In this document: in pieces, positions 42,708-52,602 of the stretch | Position numbering within the stretch: position 1 is the first letter of the stretch | How the letters are laid out: each line of letters opens with the position of its first letter | From: Deltaproteobacteria bacterium SG8_13 | GTDB lineage: Bacteria; Desulfobacterota; Desulfobacteria; Desulfobacterales; SG8-13 | Direction of reading: 5' to 3' | NCBI GenBank assembly: GCA_001303025.1 | Contig: LJNK01000017.1 | Coordinates: forward strand, 91,942 to 155,941 | Length of the DNA stretch: 64,000 nucleotides | Translations under genes and position numbers: made by a program | The notes under the pieces: generated by a model | Told to the model about the DNA's origin: nothing | Databases searched by the model: none | What the model saw: the letters and a program-made list of their open reading frames with translations, nothing else

Positions 42708-42804
42708 GAATTCCCCCTTATTTTGTTTTGGGTAATGTATTGATTATTTGCATTTCCGTCACACCCGGGCTGCAAGGAATCATTGGCGGCCGATTTGCAC
42801 AGTT

Positions 42805-42862
42805 CGGATACGGGCACAAATCAGCCGCAAGTTATCAGTCGGCTGCATTTGCCTTGTTATGT
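42805..42862 (-). repeat. attC site, 58 bp
   Basis: CGGATACGGGCACAAATCAGCCG...CGGCTGCATTTGCCTTGTTATGT. Confidence 0.75.
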
Positions 42863-43425
42863 AAGCTTACTCGATGGTCATCTTGCCATTCTTGCCGCAG
42901 GATAGCCCACAGCGCCACGTCTTCGAATTTCCCCCACTTTCGCACCCGCTGGCGCAGCAGTCCCTCTTGTTTGAACCCGTTTTTTTCAAGGACACGACCG
43001 GAAGCCGAATTTCGCAGCATGTGATACGCATAAAGCCGGTTTAAGTTGAGGCTCTTAAATCCGTATCGCACTGCCGCATGCACAGCTTCGCTCATGTACC
43101 CTCGTCCCCAGGACTCTACCGCCAGCCAGAAACTCAGCTCTCCCAGCGAATGCTCGCGGTCGATATCGCGCACCTGCACCAGACCATAAAACCGCCCTTC
43201 TGCCTTGTGTTCTATCGTGAAGGTGACGGAGCGCCCGGCCTTTCTTTCAGCCTGCTGGCGGGCCACGTATCGCTCGGCCGCATTTGCCGAATAGGGATGT
43301 GGAATGGAGATCATGGTATCAGCGATCTCACGAGCGCCGGCCGCCGCTTGAATTGCCTTCGTATCAGTTTTTTCCAGTGGGCGAAGCCGAAGACGCGGTG
43401 TTTCGAGGACAGGTTGTTCGATCAT
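42835..43425 (-). CDS. GNAT family N-acetyltransferase (RimJ/RimL type)
   Basis: LETPRLRLRPLEKTDTKAI...LGELSFWLAVESWGRGYMSEAVHAAVRYGFKSLNLNRLYAYHMLRNSASGRVLEKNGFKQEG. Confidence 0.93.
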   Translation of the reverse strand: MIEQPVLETPRLRLRPLEKTDTKAIQAAAGAREIADTMISIPHPYSANAAERYVARQQAERKAGRSVTFTIEHKAEGRFYGLVQVRDIDREHSLGELSFWLAVESWGRGYMSEAVHAAVRYGFKSLNLNRLYAYHMLRNSASGRVLEKNGFKQEGLLRQRVRKWGKFEDVALWAILRQEWQDDHRVSLHNKANAAD

Positions 43426-43444
43426 AAGGAACCGCTTTCAAGCC

Positions 43445-43522
43445 ACATAACGCAGAATTCTGCAGTTTGCGGGGCGCAGCGCAGCGGACGCCGCGCAAAT
43501 CCGGTGCAATGGCCGGTTCTGC
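43445..43522 (-). repeat. attC site, 78 bp
   Basis: ACATAACGCAGAATTCTGCAGTTTGCGGGGCG...CGCCGCGCAAATCCGGTGCAATGGCCGGTTCTGC. Confidence 0.72.
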
Positions 43523-43719
43523 GCTTAAATTGCCAACTACCATCGCTTTCCAATCTTTTGGATCATTGCACTTTATTTCTAATGATATCGAAAACAGATT
43601 ACCGATTGCTTTTCATGATTACAATTTTGTCCGGTTTACAGCTCAGGTGGTCCACCAGATCGAGACCACCGCCGTTACCGCAAGCTCGATTGGCTATTCG
43701 GCGAAGCCTGAGAGTTGAT

Positions 43720-44106
43720 CTATAATTTATCTTCCGTAGGCCTTGCGACTGCTTCGTACAGGAAATCAAAAAAGTCACAAGCCGAACCACCAATAATGTT
43801 TAGGGAATAGCAGAAATTTTCAATTGAACTATAGTGACCCGGCTGCAGATTATACGTAAACCCTATTGACATAAACGCAACCAAAGTAACCAGGTTCAAC
43901 AGCTCGATTGTCCGATTCATAAACATGGAAACCTTAACGGCTAAGGAAAGTATGAACCAGAGAATAACCGTTATCGTAAATTTGGGCTCGATCGCCCAGG
44001 ATTGATCGTTTCCTGGGATAAATACATAAGTAAAAAAAATAAATAAATACACCAATATATATATCAATCCGATTGCTTGCCTTGGCCTGTGGATATAAAA
44101 GGGCAT
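43720..44106 (-). CDS. Hypothetical membrane protein
   Basis: 128 aa with four hydrophobic segments. Confidence 0.55.
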   Translation of the reverse strand: MPFYIHRPRQAIGLIYILVYLFIFFTYVFIPGNDQSWAIEPKFTITVILWFILSLAVKVSMFMNRTIELLNLVTLVAFMSIGFTYNLQPGHYSSIENFCYSLNIIGGSACDFFDFLYEAVARPTEDKL

Positions 44107-44125
44107 TTTTCCTCTCGTTGATGTA

Positions 44126-44185
44126 GCGCAACACTGCCATCAGAGGCGTGTGGCACGAGCGTCCGCCTGAATGGCATTGTTAAGT
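44126..44185 (-). repeat. attC site, 60 bp
   Basis: GCGCAACACTGCCATCAGAGGCG...GTCCGCCTGAATGGCATTGTTAAGT. Confidence 0.85.
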
Positions 44186-44205
44186 GATTCTTGGTCTGCG
44201 TGGCT

Positions 44206-45129
44206 TCACCCGCCAATGTGAATCGGACCATGCTCTATATCAGGATCCATTCTCAGCACCATTCGGCCGCCAGAAAACACTCGCACGTTGCCGTCGGTCG
44301 CTGAAACGACGACCCCTGTGGCAGCGGTGCGGGCTGTGACGGCAGCCGCCGCCGCGTGTCGAGCGCCCAAGCCGACGGGTAACTCCACGTCCACCTTGAA
44401 GACTGCCAGGAAAACCCCGGCTGATTGGATGAAACCGTCGCCGCGGATGACGAAGGCGCCATCGAGCTTGGACAGCTCGACTATAGCATCGTGGATGTCC
44501 GGGTTCATAAGCGTCCGGTTGGACTTGTCGTGCCCCTGGAATGGATTGGGGATGAGTTGCTTAGAGCCTTCAAGCACCCTCAGGGAATCGCCAAGCATAA
44601 GCATGGCGCCAATCCGTTTCCCACGTCGGGCCGCCCTGCCGATCTTGCAGGCAATGGCGACCGCGAAGTCAAGGGCCTTGGGCCGAATCCCGTCCGTGAG
44701 CTTCACGAGATCCGTAATAACCAGTTCTTCAAGGTCCGGTTCCACCTCGGTCACAACAACCAGGTTTGCCTCGCCGGGGTAGACGTCTCGGCCCACTGCA
44801 CAGAGGACGAGTTCCCCGGCCGAGACACTGTTCGATTTGAGTGCGACAGAGAGGACATGGCGGATCTGTCTGTGTTTATCGATCGCGTGTAGCGGTAGAC
44901 GAAGTGTCACCAGCCCGGCTTCGGTTAGAGCATCGTATGTCCCGGGGTTTGCCGTGGCGGCGACGATACGGTATTGCCCTGTGAAACCCAAAAGGCGGTG
45001 AGCAAAGGCCCCGCTCTCGGTCACACAGATGATGATGTGAGCCTGTGCCGCCTCGGCTATGCGGACGACCATTTGAGCCCGGTCCACGTTAGAATAGATG
45101 TCTTTCCCAGGATAATCAGATTTGGTCAT
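44206..45129 (-). CDS. DisA_N-type diadenylate cyclase-like protein with N-terminal pyruvate-kinase-C-like domain (DacZ-like)
   Basis: C-terminal DGAFVIRGDGFIQSAGVFL...LPVGLGARHAAAAAVTARTAATGVVVSATDGNVRVFSGG; N-terminal AQMVVRIAEAAQAHIIICVTESGAFAHRLLGFTGQYRIVAATANPGTYDAL...VTLRLP. Confidence 0.82.
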   Translation of the reverse strand: MTKSDYPGKDIYSNVDRAQMVVRIAEAAQAHIIICVTESGAFAHRLLGFTGQYRIVAATANPGTYDALTEAGLVTLRLPLHAIDKHRQIRHVLSVALKSNSVSAGELVLCAVGRDVYPGEANLVVVTEVEPDLEELVITDLVKLTDGIRPKALDFAVAIACKIGRAARRGKRIGAMLMLGDSLRVLEGSKQLIPNPFQGHDKSNRTLMNPDIHDAIVELSKLDGAFVIRGDGFIQSAGVFLAVFKVDVELPVGLGARHAAAAAVTARTAATGVVVSATDGNVRVFSGGRMVLRMDPDIEHGPIHIGG

Positions 45130-45715
45130 ATTTCCCTCGACAAAGAGACGCTGCGCAGCAGGTTATTCACTTAAAACGCAGGAGCTGAGAGGTGCGCCGC
45201 TTGCGGCGCATTCTTCTCCAGCGACTTGGTCGCCTCAGCGATAAAAATCTTTGCGGTGCCCGACTTTCACATCCCAAACAGGGAGTTCATCATCGTGGAT
45301 CGAGCAGACAATTCGATATCACCCCTGGCCGATGCGATACTTTTCTTGGCCAGTCAATTTTTCGCAGTGCAGCGGCGGGGGTTGTCTTCAAGGGCCTTTC
45401 TACCGGCCTGATTCACAAGATCAGATACGGATCGACATGTCTCTATAGCCTTTAATTACAGATTCTTATAAATCACTGGGTATAGATAAATCGTGGCATG
45501 TTCAGCCGGTGTAGCCATCATGTCACCTCGTTGCTTTTGGAGGAAGTTATAACGCCATAACATTATAGCGTCAAACATTTTGGGAAGGCGACCGCGCGAG
45601 TTCAGTGGGTCTGGTTTTCGGCGCTTGCACCGACGTGGCGATTGCGTTGCCGGCAGCCACGGATCGACGCTCTGCAACCGAATCGACGCGAACCAGGGTC
45701 CACTGCACCGCGATG

Positions 45716-46264
45716 CTAGGCCGGAACCCTTCCATTGTAAAGTGACGCAACGAGATCGCCAAGCCTTGTGAAAAATTGATCCCTTACCTTTTCCACCTGA
45801 AGCGCTTCGGCATGGTCGATTGTTGCTTGGTCTTGGTCTGCGAATCTCGACGGCTCAACCTGCAAAGCAAAAGAGTTGACCTGACGCTCCCAGAACCAAC
45901 CAGGGGAACCGAACTGAACAAATTCGGGGGCGATCGATGGAACCTCGGCCAAGGAGCAAAGGAGACGGTTCCCTGATGTAGTGTCTTGCAGACACAGGGC
46001 CACATATGCGATTCGATATGTGACAGCACCGACATCTTTTGATGGAAGAGGTGCAAGGTTGTCGGCCGCTGGGGCTTTGGAATGTATGAAGTGGCCAAAG
46101 CAACTCTGAAGTGTAAAGCAGTACGCAAGTTTTGAAAGTCCGTCGACAATGTCGCGAATTGGAGCATCGATCTCATCCAGAACGAGCTTCCGTAAGGCCC
46201 GCTTCCGGTCCGCTTCAAAGTGCGGGTGATCGACAAACCGACGCGGCTGAGCGAACGTCTTCAT
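45716..46264 (-). CDS. Hypothetical protein
   Basis: 182-aa ORF, strand consistent with the array, contains CFTLQSCFGHFIHSK. Confidence 0.55.
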   Translation of the reverse strand: MKTFAQPRRFVDHPHFEADRKRALRKLVLDEIDAPIRDIVDGLSKLAYCFTLQSCFGHFIHSKAPAADNLAPLPSKDVGAVTYRIAYVALCLQDTTSGNRLLCSLAEVPSIAPEFVQFGSPGWFWERQVNSFALQVEPSRFADQDQATIDHAEALQVEKVRDQFFTRLGDLVASLYNGRVPA

Positions 46265-46432
46265 ATGGTTTCCTACGGTTTTTCGCGCCTACCGCTGGTG
46301 GTGCACAGCGGGCGGCAAGACCTGCAAGCGGGCAAGACCGCTATCGAAAAGCGCTTTATTTTCTCCCCGTCTGCCCGACTGCCCTGTTCTGTGGCGCATA
46401 ACCCACACTGCGCATTATGCCTTCTCCTTAGC

Positions 46433-46906
46433 TCAGACCAGTGCAACCCCGAGTGCAAGACCCAGTCCATAGAACAGGTGGTTGGCCAGGCTGGAAAGCG
46501 GCGCTCTGAGGCCTTCGGGAGATCGCCTGCCAAACAGTCCAAACCCCATGGATGGGAAAACGAAGAAGTAAGAGGCTACCGTTGTTGCGACTCCATAGGC
46601 AACCGCCCATACCGGTGATGCAGGTCCGCCGACCAGGATATCCCAACCGAGAACGTACGGGATCGCCAGAGCCACCCCGATGCTGTAATGCGTGATATAT
46701 CCGTAAAGCGTCTCGTTTCCGGCCTGCCGCATCTCGCTTGGGTGCTCATAGCTGAATCGCCCCCGTGCCCAGCCCACGGCCATCCTCCCAATCATCCCCA
46801 CTTCTATTTTCGAGAGCATCCCGGTTCGGGCGAAAATAAGGTTCAATGAATCCATCATCAGCGTCCCCAACACTCCAGCTACCACCCCTGTAACGACGAT
46901 ATCCAT
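46433..46906 (-). CDS. DUF2938 family membrane protein
   Basis: VVTGVVAGVLGTLMMDSLNLIFARTGMLSKIEVGMIGRMAVGWARGRFSYEHP. Confidence 0.8.
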   Translation of the reverse strand: MDIVVTGVVAGVLGTLMMDSLNLIFARTGMLSKIEVGMIGRMAVGWARGRFSYEHPSEMRQAGNETLYGYITHYSIGVALAIPYVLGWDILVGGPASPVWAVAYGVATTVASYFFVFPSMGFGLFGRRSPEGLRAPLSSLANHLFYGLGLALGVALV

Positions 46907-47077
46907 CGCCCCTCCATGGCTCGCGCATGCAGCACCAGGTTGCCTGAACTGGTCAGTCCGCCTATACTTCTGCAGTTAATACTACAGCCAGTGCTCAGAG
47001 CCACCTGCCGCTGCGCTGCGGTGGCGGGCGCTCGTAATGAGCGCCCGGCAGCAAGTGCTTGTCAACCTATAAAATCG

Positions 47078-47749
47078 TTATTCAGAATTTCTTCCAATAG
47101 AGAGTTTTTCTATTAAAATTGAGCTTGCGACAATAAAAATGAATAGATCAATAAAAACTGCAACCACGACTGATAGAAAGAAGGGGAAGTAACCAAACAC
47201 TCTCGATTCAATAAAATTGGAAAATGTAAAATCGAACTCGAGCAAAATATACGATACAACTGAAATCGTGACCAATGGAAAACTAAACTTAAAATTACCA
47301 ATCAAGCATTTTACACCGGTAATGATAGAAGCGATAATTTCCCTTTTTAAAAATACTAATGGATATATGTAAATTGTTGATATTTGCGTTACGAACGATA
47401 CGGCATTTTTTATCTCATCGACTTGTGGAAATAATATTATGCATAAAATTGTTGGCATTTTCACCAACACCGATGCAGCTATGAACCGAATCCAATATTT
47501 GTTGAAAACAGTGCGCCACGACGTGATTTTCCCGTTTAGTATAACTTCAGTGAATTGCCCGTATATAAGTGGGAAAACAATCAAAAATGCAAAAGAAAAT
47601 ATCCAAAATACGAATGGTTGATGACTTGATACCTCAATTCGATAAACATATATTCCTGTGACCAAAACAGAAGGAAACAGCAGCAAGAATAAATGGCTTT
47701 TTATAATCCTGAAGGTGTTTCGAAAATAACTACGGTACGCATCTATCAT
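47078..47749 (-). CDS. Hypothetical membrane protein (AT-rich)
   Basis: 223 aa, multiple TM segments, much lower GC than neighbours. Confidence 0.65.
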   Translation of the reverse strand: MIDAYRSYFRNTFRIIKSHLFLLLFPSVLVTGIYVYRIEVSSHQPFVFWIFSFAFLIVFPLIYGQFTEVILNGKITSWRTVFNKYWIRFIAASVLVKMPTILCIILFPQVDEIKNAVSFVTQISTIYIYPLVFLKREIIASIITGVKCLIGNFKFSFPLVTISVVSYILLEFDFTFSNFIESRVFGYFPFFLSVVVAVFIDLFIFIVASSILIEKLSIGRNSE

Positions 47750-47766
47750 CTCTATGTATTCGGTTT

Positions 47767-47824
47767 TTATAACGCGTTAATCAGCGACGCGGCTCTGTGT
47801 GTCCGCTGAATTAAAGTGTTGGCG
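47767..47824 (-). repeat. attC site, 58 bp
   Basis: TTATAACGCGTTAATCAGCGACGCGGCTCTGTGTGTCCGCTGAATTAAAGTGTTGGCG. Confidence 0.83.
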
Positions 47825-48964
47825 CAGGTATTCGATCACCTCCCGATCCAGCGGGAATTGGCCTGCCCACTTCCGGGTCTTTTCCGGTCCTTTGGATAGT
47901 TCCTCGCGTGGCACGACCACGTGCAGGCCGAAGGGGGTGTGCACTTTGACAGCATTATCGCCCGCCACCACATGAGACCCGTCCAGCTTCAAGGCGGCAG
48001 TACCTGAATTGATGATCAGCTTGCGATTAGCAAGACGGTCTTCTCTGGAGGGCACACAGACGCTTCGGCAGAAACCGCATACGGTGTAGTAGAACCAGTC
48101 AGGGTCGAAAACCGCCTGCCGATAGTTGTCGAGGCTGTTGACGGCATCCTGCATCTGGGGATCTGTCTTCTGCAGCCTACTGCACAGGGCGTCCAGTTCC
48201 TTCTTTTCCTCGGGCAGCGTGATGCCGAGGCGGTAAGGACTCCAGTTGGACCAGGTCTGAGAAGTTGCCAATCCCTCATATCCGGTGCAGCCGATCCAGC
48301 AACAGGTGTTAGGCCGTTTGCGTGATATGGTTTCAGTGATGCCCGCGACTGTGACCCGGGTTGATGCCTTGGGTTGAATCATTTCCACCGGACAGACCAG
48401 GCTGCACATCTTGCATCTGTCGCAGGGATGTTCTTCATCCGCAATGGGCGAATCGGGCGTCAAGGCAGCGGAAGTCAAAACACTCCCTAATTCCACCAGC
48501 GCGCCATATTGCCTTGTCAACAAATTACCGCTCCAGCCCAGACGCCCGATCCCGGCCGCAAGGGCCCCGTAGCGGTGCGAAAAATCTGGGTGAAACTCTG
48601 TCATCTCCGATATGTCGGTAGCGGCTTCCTCAGGTCGATAGTTGTTGTTGAGATCTACGGTTACGGCTTCGTATCCTTCCGATCTTAGTCGTTCGGTGAG
48701 CGCTTCGCCGATCGTATATAGTGACTGAGCTATGGCCTTTCGGTTGTCGCAGTGAGGGCGCCATTTCTTTTTGCTTATGAAGTCCTGCGTGATATCCCGG
48801 TCCAAAGAGAGCGCAAAAGAAATAACCGAATTTGCAGATGGCAGAAGGTAGCGCGGATCAGCGGAGGGCGGCCCGTCGGCAAGTATGTCTCTGCTGGTGA
48901 TACCAACCAGATCGGCACCGAGGCTTGCAGCCAGTGATTTCAGTCTCTTTTTTGCCGAATCCAC
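47777..48964 (-). CDS. Epoxyqueuosine-reductase-like 4Fe-4S protein
   Basis: LKSLAASLGADLVGITSRDIL...HPCDRCKMCSLVCPVEMIQP...FYYTVCGFCRSVCVPSRED. Confidence 0.8.
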   Translation of the reverse strand: MDSAKKRLKSLAASLGADLVGITSRDILADGPPSADPRYLLPSANSVISFALSLDRDITQDFISKKKWRPHCDNRKAIAQSLYTIGEALTERLRSEGYEAVTVDLNNNYRPEEAATDISEMTEFHPDFSHRYGALAAGIGRLGWSGNLLTRQYGALVELGSVLTSAALTPDSPIADEEHPCDRCKMCSLVCPVEMIQPKASTRVTVAGITETISRKRPNTCCWIGCTGYEGLATSQTWSNWSPYRLGITLPEEKKELDALCSRLQKTDPQMQDAVNSLDNYRQAVFDPDWFYYTVCGFCRSVCVPSREDRLANRKLIINSGTAALKLDGSHVVAGDNAVKVHTPFGLHVVVPREELSKGPEKTRKWAGQFPLDREVIEYLRQHFNSADTQSRVAD

Positions 48965-48992
48965 AGAGATCTCTCCTACGTGGTTAGCTGTC

Positions 48993-49089
48993 TGCCAACG
49001 CTCGACAATAACCGGCAGCCACGTAATGCGATCATCCGGATCGCATTTATGCCACCGATGTAACCGTCGGCTGGATTGAGCTGCTAGCC
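48993..49089 (-). repeat. attC-like site
   Basis: TGCCAACGCTCGAC...TAATGCGATcatcCGGATCGCATTTATG...GTCGGCTGGATTGAGCTGCTAGCC. Confidence 0.6.
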
Positions 49090-49938
49090 GCTTTTTTCCA
49101 TCTTTCTTTGTTGAAGCCAGTCATCGAGCCTGATTTTTGGGGCTCCCAAAATGTGATTAGACTCTGATGGATCGCCCCTTTCACCAATCTTTTCAAAGGC
49201 AGCCATAAAATCGCTGGCCATTTTCATCTGTTTCTGACCCTTTACTGAGGCAATAATGGATGCCAGCCAATACGGAATCGTAGATACCTTTTTAATCGCG
49301 GGATGAACAACACTACAGTATCGCTTTATCGCCTCGTGAAAAAGAATACCTTCAGGGCCGTGGATAATAAATCTTTTGTGAATTTCATCATCAAGACTAT
49401 AGGAAGCCGCAACCATCCTAGCATAGTCTTCTGCAGCAATGAGATGATAAGGATTCGGTTGTTTTCCAAATACGAAGGCTCGGTTTCCTCGCACGTATTT
49501 TGGCAATACTTCCATAAACCACGTAGGACAAAAAATACCATAAGGCACACCACAGCTGCGTATGGCTTGTTCGGCATAATATTTACGCTTTATCAGTGGT
49601 ACCCATATATTCTCCTCGGCAACAGATGTGCCCGAAATATATGTGATACGTTGTAGTTTTACCTTTGAAGCCACCGAAGAGACATTTTCCACGCCTAATT
49701 GTTCTATTTCTCCTGAGAGATTAATATGAACACCGAAACAGCCTTTCAACGCTTTTTCAATGCTTTCTAAATCGGTAACATTGCCTTCTACAATTTCGAA
49801 GTCATTTCCAAATCGTTCCGATGCTTTCTCAATATTTCGGACCATGAGTCGCACGAAAAATCTGTTTTGCTTCAAGTGATTTGCCACAGGCTCACCTAAA
49901 AGACCGGTTGAACCAATAACTAATATTCGTTTTGCCAT
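49084..49938 (-). CDS. NAD(P)-binding NmrA/atypical SDR family protein
   Basis: ILVIGSTGLLGEPVANHLKQNRFFVRLMVRNIEKA. Confidence 0.9.
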   Translation of the reverse strand: MAKRILVIGSTGLLGEPVANHLKQNRFFVRLMVRNIEKASERFGNDFEIVEGNVTDLESIEKALKGCFGVHINLSGEIEQLGVENVSSVASKVKLQRITYISGTSVAEENIWVPLIKRKYYAEQAIRSCGVPYGIFCPTWFMEVLPKYVRGNRAFVFGKQPNPYHLIAAEDYARMVAASYSLDDEIHKRFIIHGPEGILFHEAIKRYCSVVHPAIKKVSTIPYWLASIIASVKGQKQMKMASDFMAAFEKIGERGDPSESNHILGAPKIRLDDWLQQRKMEKSG

Positions 49939-49971
49939 GATATACCCTTCATCTCACACATATCAAAAAGT

Positions 49972-50033
49972 TGCGAACGCCGCGCTTCACCCCCCCCGGC
50001 TTTTTTGCGCCGGCTGCCAACGCATGGTTACAA
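49972..50033 (-). repeat. attC-like site
   Basis: TGCGAACGCCGCGCTTCACC...GCGCCGGCTGCCAACGCATGGTTACAA. Confidence 0.65.
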
Positions 50034-50048
50034 TTTTTCTTTGTCATC

Positions 50049-50987
50049 TCACCACAGGCCGAGTGTCATGCGATGGCCGCCATGAACGAACAGCAGCTGT
50101 CCTGTAATCCAGGCCGCCTGCTCTGAGGCGAAAAATACAACTGCATTAGCGATATCTTCAGGCCGACCGATTCTTTTCAAAGGGATATCCGTGACAAGGG
50201 CATCTTCCGCATCTGATGGAATATACCCCGATTGCACCGGTCCGGGCGATACGATATTCACCGTTATGCCATAAGGCCCCAACTCTGCGGCGGCACTGCG
50301 GCTGTAAGACTCCAGGGCATATTTGCTTGCACGATAAGATATTTCCATCGGAGCACCCCATGCACAATCCGCACTGATATTAATGATTCTGCCCCATCTT
50401 TTCTGTCTTTCGATGATTCGGCCGGCAAATTTACTCATCAGGATAGAGACAGCTCGGGAATTCACCGCAAAATGGCGATCATGACTTGCCTCGTCGATCG
50501 TCGTTGTGGCTGGCCCTTTTTCCCAAACTTCTGTTTTTTCTCCCAATGTACTGTCAGGAAGAAAGGTGTCCGCGGTATATTCAGCTGCATTATTCACAAG
50601 GATATCAACGTGACCGAATGTCTTTTCTGCCTGTTCGAATAAGCGATGGACATTCTCAGCTTCACGAAGGTCACCCTCCCAAGATCCCACACTGCCACCG
50701 GCATCTCGAATTGATGCCATCACTTCATCGGCCGTTTTCGCCTGTTGTTTGAAAAAAAACGTCAATCCTGGCTTTTGCACATCATTAATTTTTTTATCTT
50801 TATCCGATAATTCGGCAGGCATGCGAAAGTAATGAATAAACACCTTGGCACCGTGGGTAGCAAGTGCTCGTGCGATGGCCGCACCGATACCGAAAGGATT
50901 ATTCCCTCCAGTGATCAGGGCCACTTTGTCCTTCAAACCAGGATCGATCACTTTATCTTTGTCCGTTCTTAAGGATTCTAACAGCAC
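50049..50987 (-). CDS. SDR family oxidoreductase
   Basis: KVALITGGNNPFGIGAAIARALATHGAKVFIHY...DILVNNAAEYTADT...YRASKYALESYSRSAAAELGPYGITVNIVSPGPVQSG. Confidence 0.93.
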   Translation of the reverse strand: MLLESLRTDKDKVIDPGLKDKVALITGGNNPFGIGAAIARALATHGAKVFIHYFRMPAELSDKDKKINDVQKPGLTFFFKQQAKTADEVMASIRDAGGSVGSWEGDLREAENVHRLFEQAEKTFGHVDILVNNAAEYTADTFLPDSTLGEKTEVWEKGPATTTIDEASHDRHFAVNSRAVSILMSKFAGRIIERQKRWGRIINISADCAWGAPMEISYRASKYALESYSRSAAAELGPYGITVNIVSPGPVQSGYIPSDAEDALVTDIPLKRIGRPEDIANAVVFFASEQAAWITGQLLFVHGGHRMTLGLW

Positions 50988-51150
50988 CCGTCATCGACAG
51001 CGAAAAGCAGGGCAAGAAACAAACGACACCTTTTGCCGTCCGCGTGTACGTGATCATTACGTCTAAAAAGACTTTTCGAATCAAGCCGATGAGTATCGCA
51101 TCCCGCCCCATGTCCTACGTACTTTGCCGGTACTGCCGAAAACAGAGATC

Positions 51151-51885
51151 TTATGGAACGGTCTGCTTGACCGGGCGCACCAGAATTTCCTCGACCAATA
51201 CATTTGGAGGCTGTGCAAAGGAATAAACCAGTGCTTGCGCCACATTCTCGGATGTCAAGGCATCCAGTCTTTCGCGGCGTTCACGCTTGACCTCGTCCGG
51301 GACCTTGTGTCCCCACTCGGTCCAGGTTGCCCCTGGTTCGATCACCGACACGCGAATGCCGTCCGCCCCCAGTTCCTTGCGCAAAGCGTCATGAAAGCCG
51401 ACCACGGCGAATTTTGTGGCGCAATAGACCGACCAGCCTTCATAGCCGTAACGCCCTCCCACACTTGATACGGACGAGATCATAGCTCCAGTGCGCCCTT
51501 TCATGAGCGCAATGGCTGCTTTGGTGCAATTCAATACGCCGAATAGATTGACATCAATCATCGTGACCCAGTCGTCGGGTTCGCTATCTGCAAATTGACC
51601 AAAAATGCCCACACCCGCATTATTGAACAACAGATCAAGACCACCAAATTGCTCTTTTACCTTCGCAAACAGGTTGCGCACCTGTTCGGGGTTGCTGACA
51701 TCGGTTTGAATCGCGATTGCCTTTTGTCCCAGTTCTTCCGCCAGTGCCTCAATGCGCGATTTGCGCCGAGCCGCAAGAAAGACATTCATCCCTTCTTCAA
51801 CCAACAAACGGGCGGCGGCTTCGCCAATGCCGCTTGAAGCGCCGGTAATCAAAGCGATTTTTCCAGTAAGGTTCTGCATCTGCAT
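51151..51885 (-). CDS. SDR family NAD(P)-dependent oxidoreductase
   Basis: KIALITGASSGIGEAAARLLVEEGMNVFLAARR...LFNNAGVG...YCATKFAVVGFHDALRKEL. Confidence 0.95.
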   Translation of the reverse strand: MQMQNLTGKIALITGASSGIGEAAARLLVEEGMNVFLAARRKSRIEALAEELGQKAIAIQTDVSNPEQVRNLFAKVKEQFGGLDLLFNNAGVGIFGQFADSEPDDWVTMIDVNLFGVLNCTKAAIALMKGRTGAMISSVSSVGGRYGYEGWSVYCATKFAVVGFHDALRKELGADGIRVSVIEPGATWTEWGHKVPDEVKRERRERLDALTSENVAQALVYSFAQPPNVLVEEILVRPVKQTVP

Positions 51886-51932
51886 GAGTTATCTCCTTTG
51901 TAAATGCCTCTATATTCTTTACGCGCATCGGC

Positions 51933-52090
51933 CGCGAGACGAGCGGAAGGTTCTCCGCGTAAAGCAGCGCGACAACGGCGCGATTTGCGCAGGTTCTTTC
52001 CACTCCATTGAAATGATAGCCGGCGCTGTGCGCCGGTGTTCATCTCAATGGCTTCATCTTGCGGGCGATAGCGTGGTGCGCGGCACTACC
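51933..52090. repeat. ~160-bp hairpin-containing dispersed repeat, copy A
   Basis: CGCGAGACGAGCGGAAGGTTCT...CCATTGAAATGATAGCCGGCGCTGTGCGCCGGTGTTCATCTCAATGG...GGGCGATAGCGTGGTGCGCGGC. Confidence 0.8.
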
Positions 52091-52211
52091 CGGTTGAGCT
52101 GAACAGCGGGCGTTACCCCTGTCGGCAACCCTCAGATCTTCACAAAGAACCCGGCAGGTTTCTCCCAGTCAGGTGCATCCGCCTGGTTACGCGACCTTTT
52201 GTTCTGCCGAC

Positions 52212-52556
52212 TTATTCGAGCCAGACCTGCCACCGGGCCAGTGTGTAGAGAAGGCCCGCAACAAACAGACTGCCGAAGATCTGTTTGTTGTAACGAGCCA
52301 ACCATAGCGGAAGGTAAATGTCAAAATTGTCCTGCCGTTCGTCAGTGTAGCGTGCGGCAACAGCAGTAAGAGGGCAGCGCCAGTGGTTGGCTACGATGAT
52401 GAAGACCTCAACGAATACGATAGCGATCAACATGACCGCCGTGCGGAACTCGCCGCGCCAGGCATAAACGGGGATAGCCAGGATGCAGCCGGCGAATAAA
52501 GCCCAGGCGGTTGTGTGGGCCATCTTTATGATACGAAGGGCTGCTTTCGGACTCAT
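52212..52556 (-). CDS. Hypothetical membrane protein
   Basis: 114 aa, three hydrophobic segments; RIIKMAHTTAWALFAGCILAIPVYAW. Confidence 0.7.
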   Translation of the reverse strand: MSPKAALRIIKMAHTTAWALFAGCILAIPVYAWRGEFRTAVMLIAIVFVEVFIIVANHWRCPLTAVAARYTDERQDNFDIYLPLWLARYNKQIFGSLFVAGLLYTLARWQVWLE

Positions 52557-52602
52557 TTTTGCGCATTCGCGACATGTAAAGGATCAAACTCACCCTTTAT
52601 CC

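Noticed and set aside
45226-45411. Plus-strand ORF ...VPDFHIPNREFIIVDRADNSISPLADAILFLASQFF
   Set aside because: Faintly like a LysR substrate-binding fragment, but short, lacks a proper start and has no clear homology by eye; not called.
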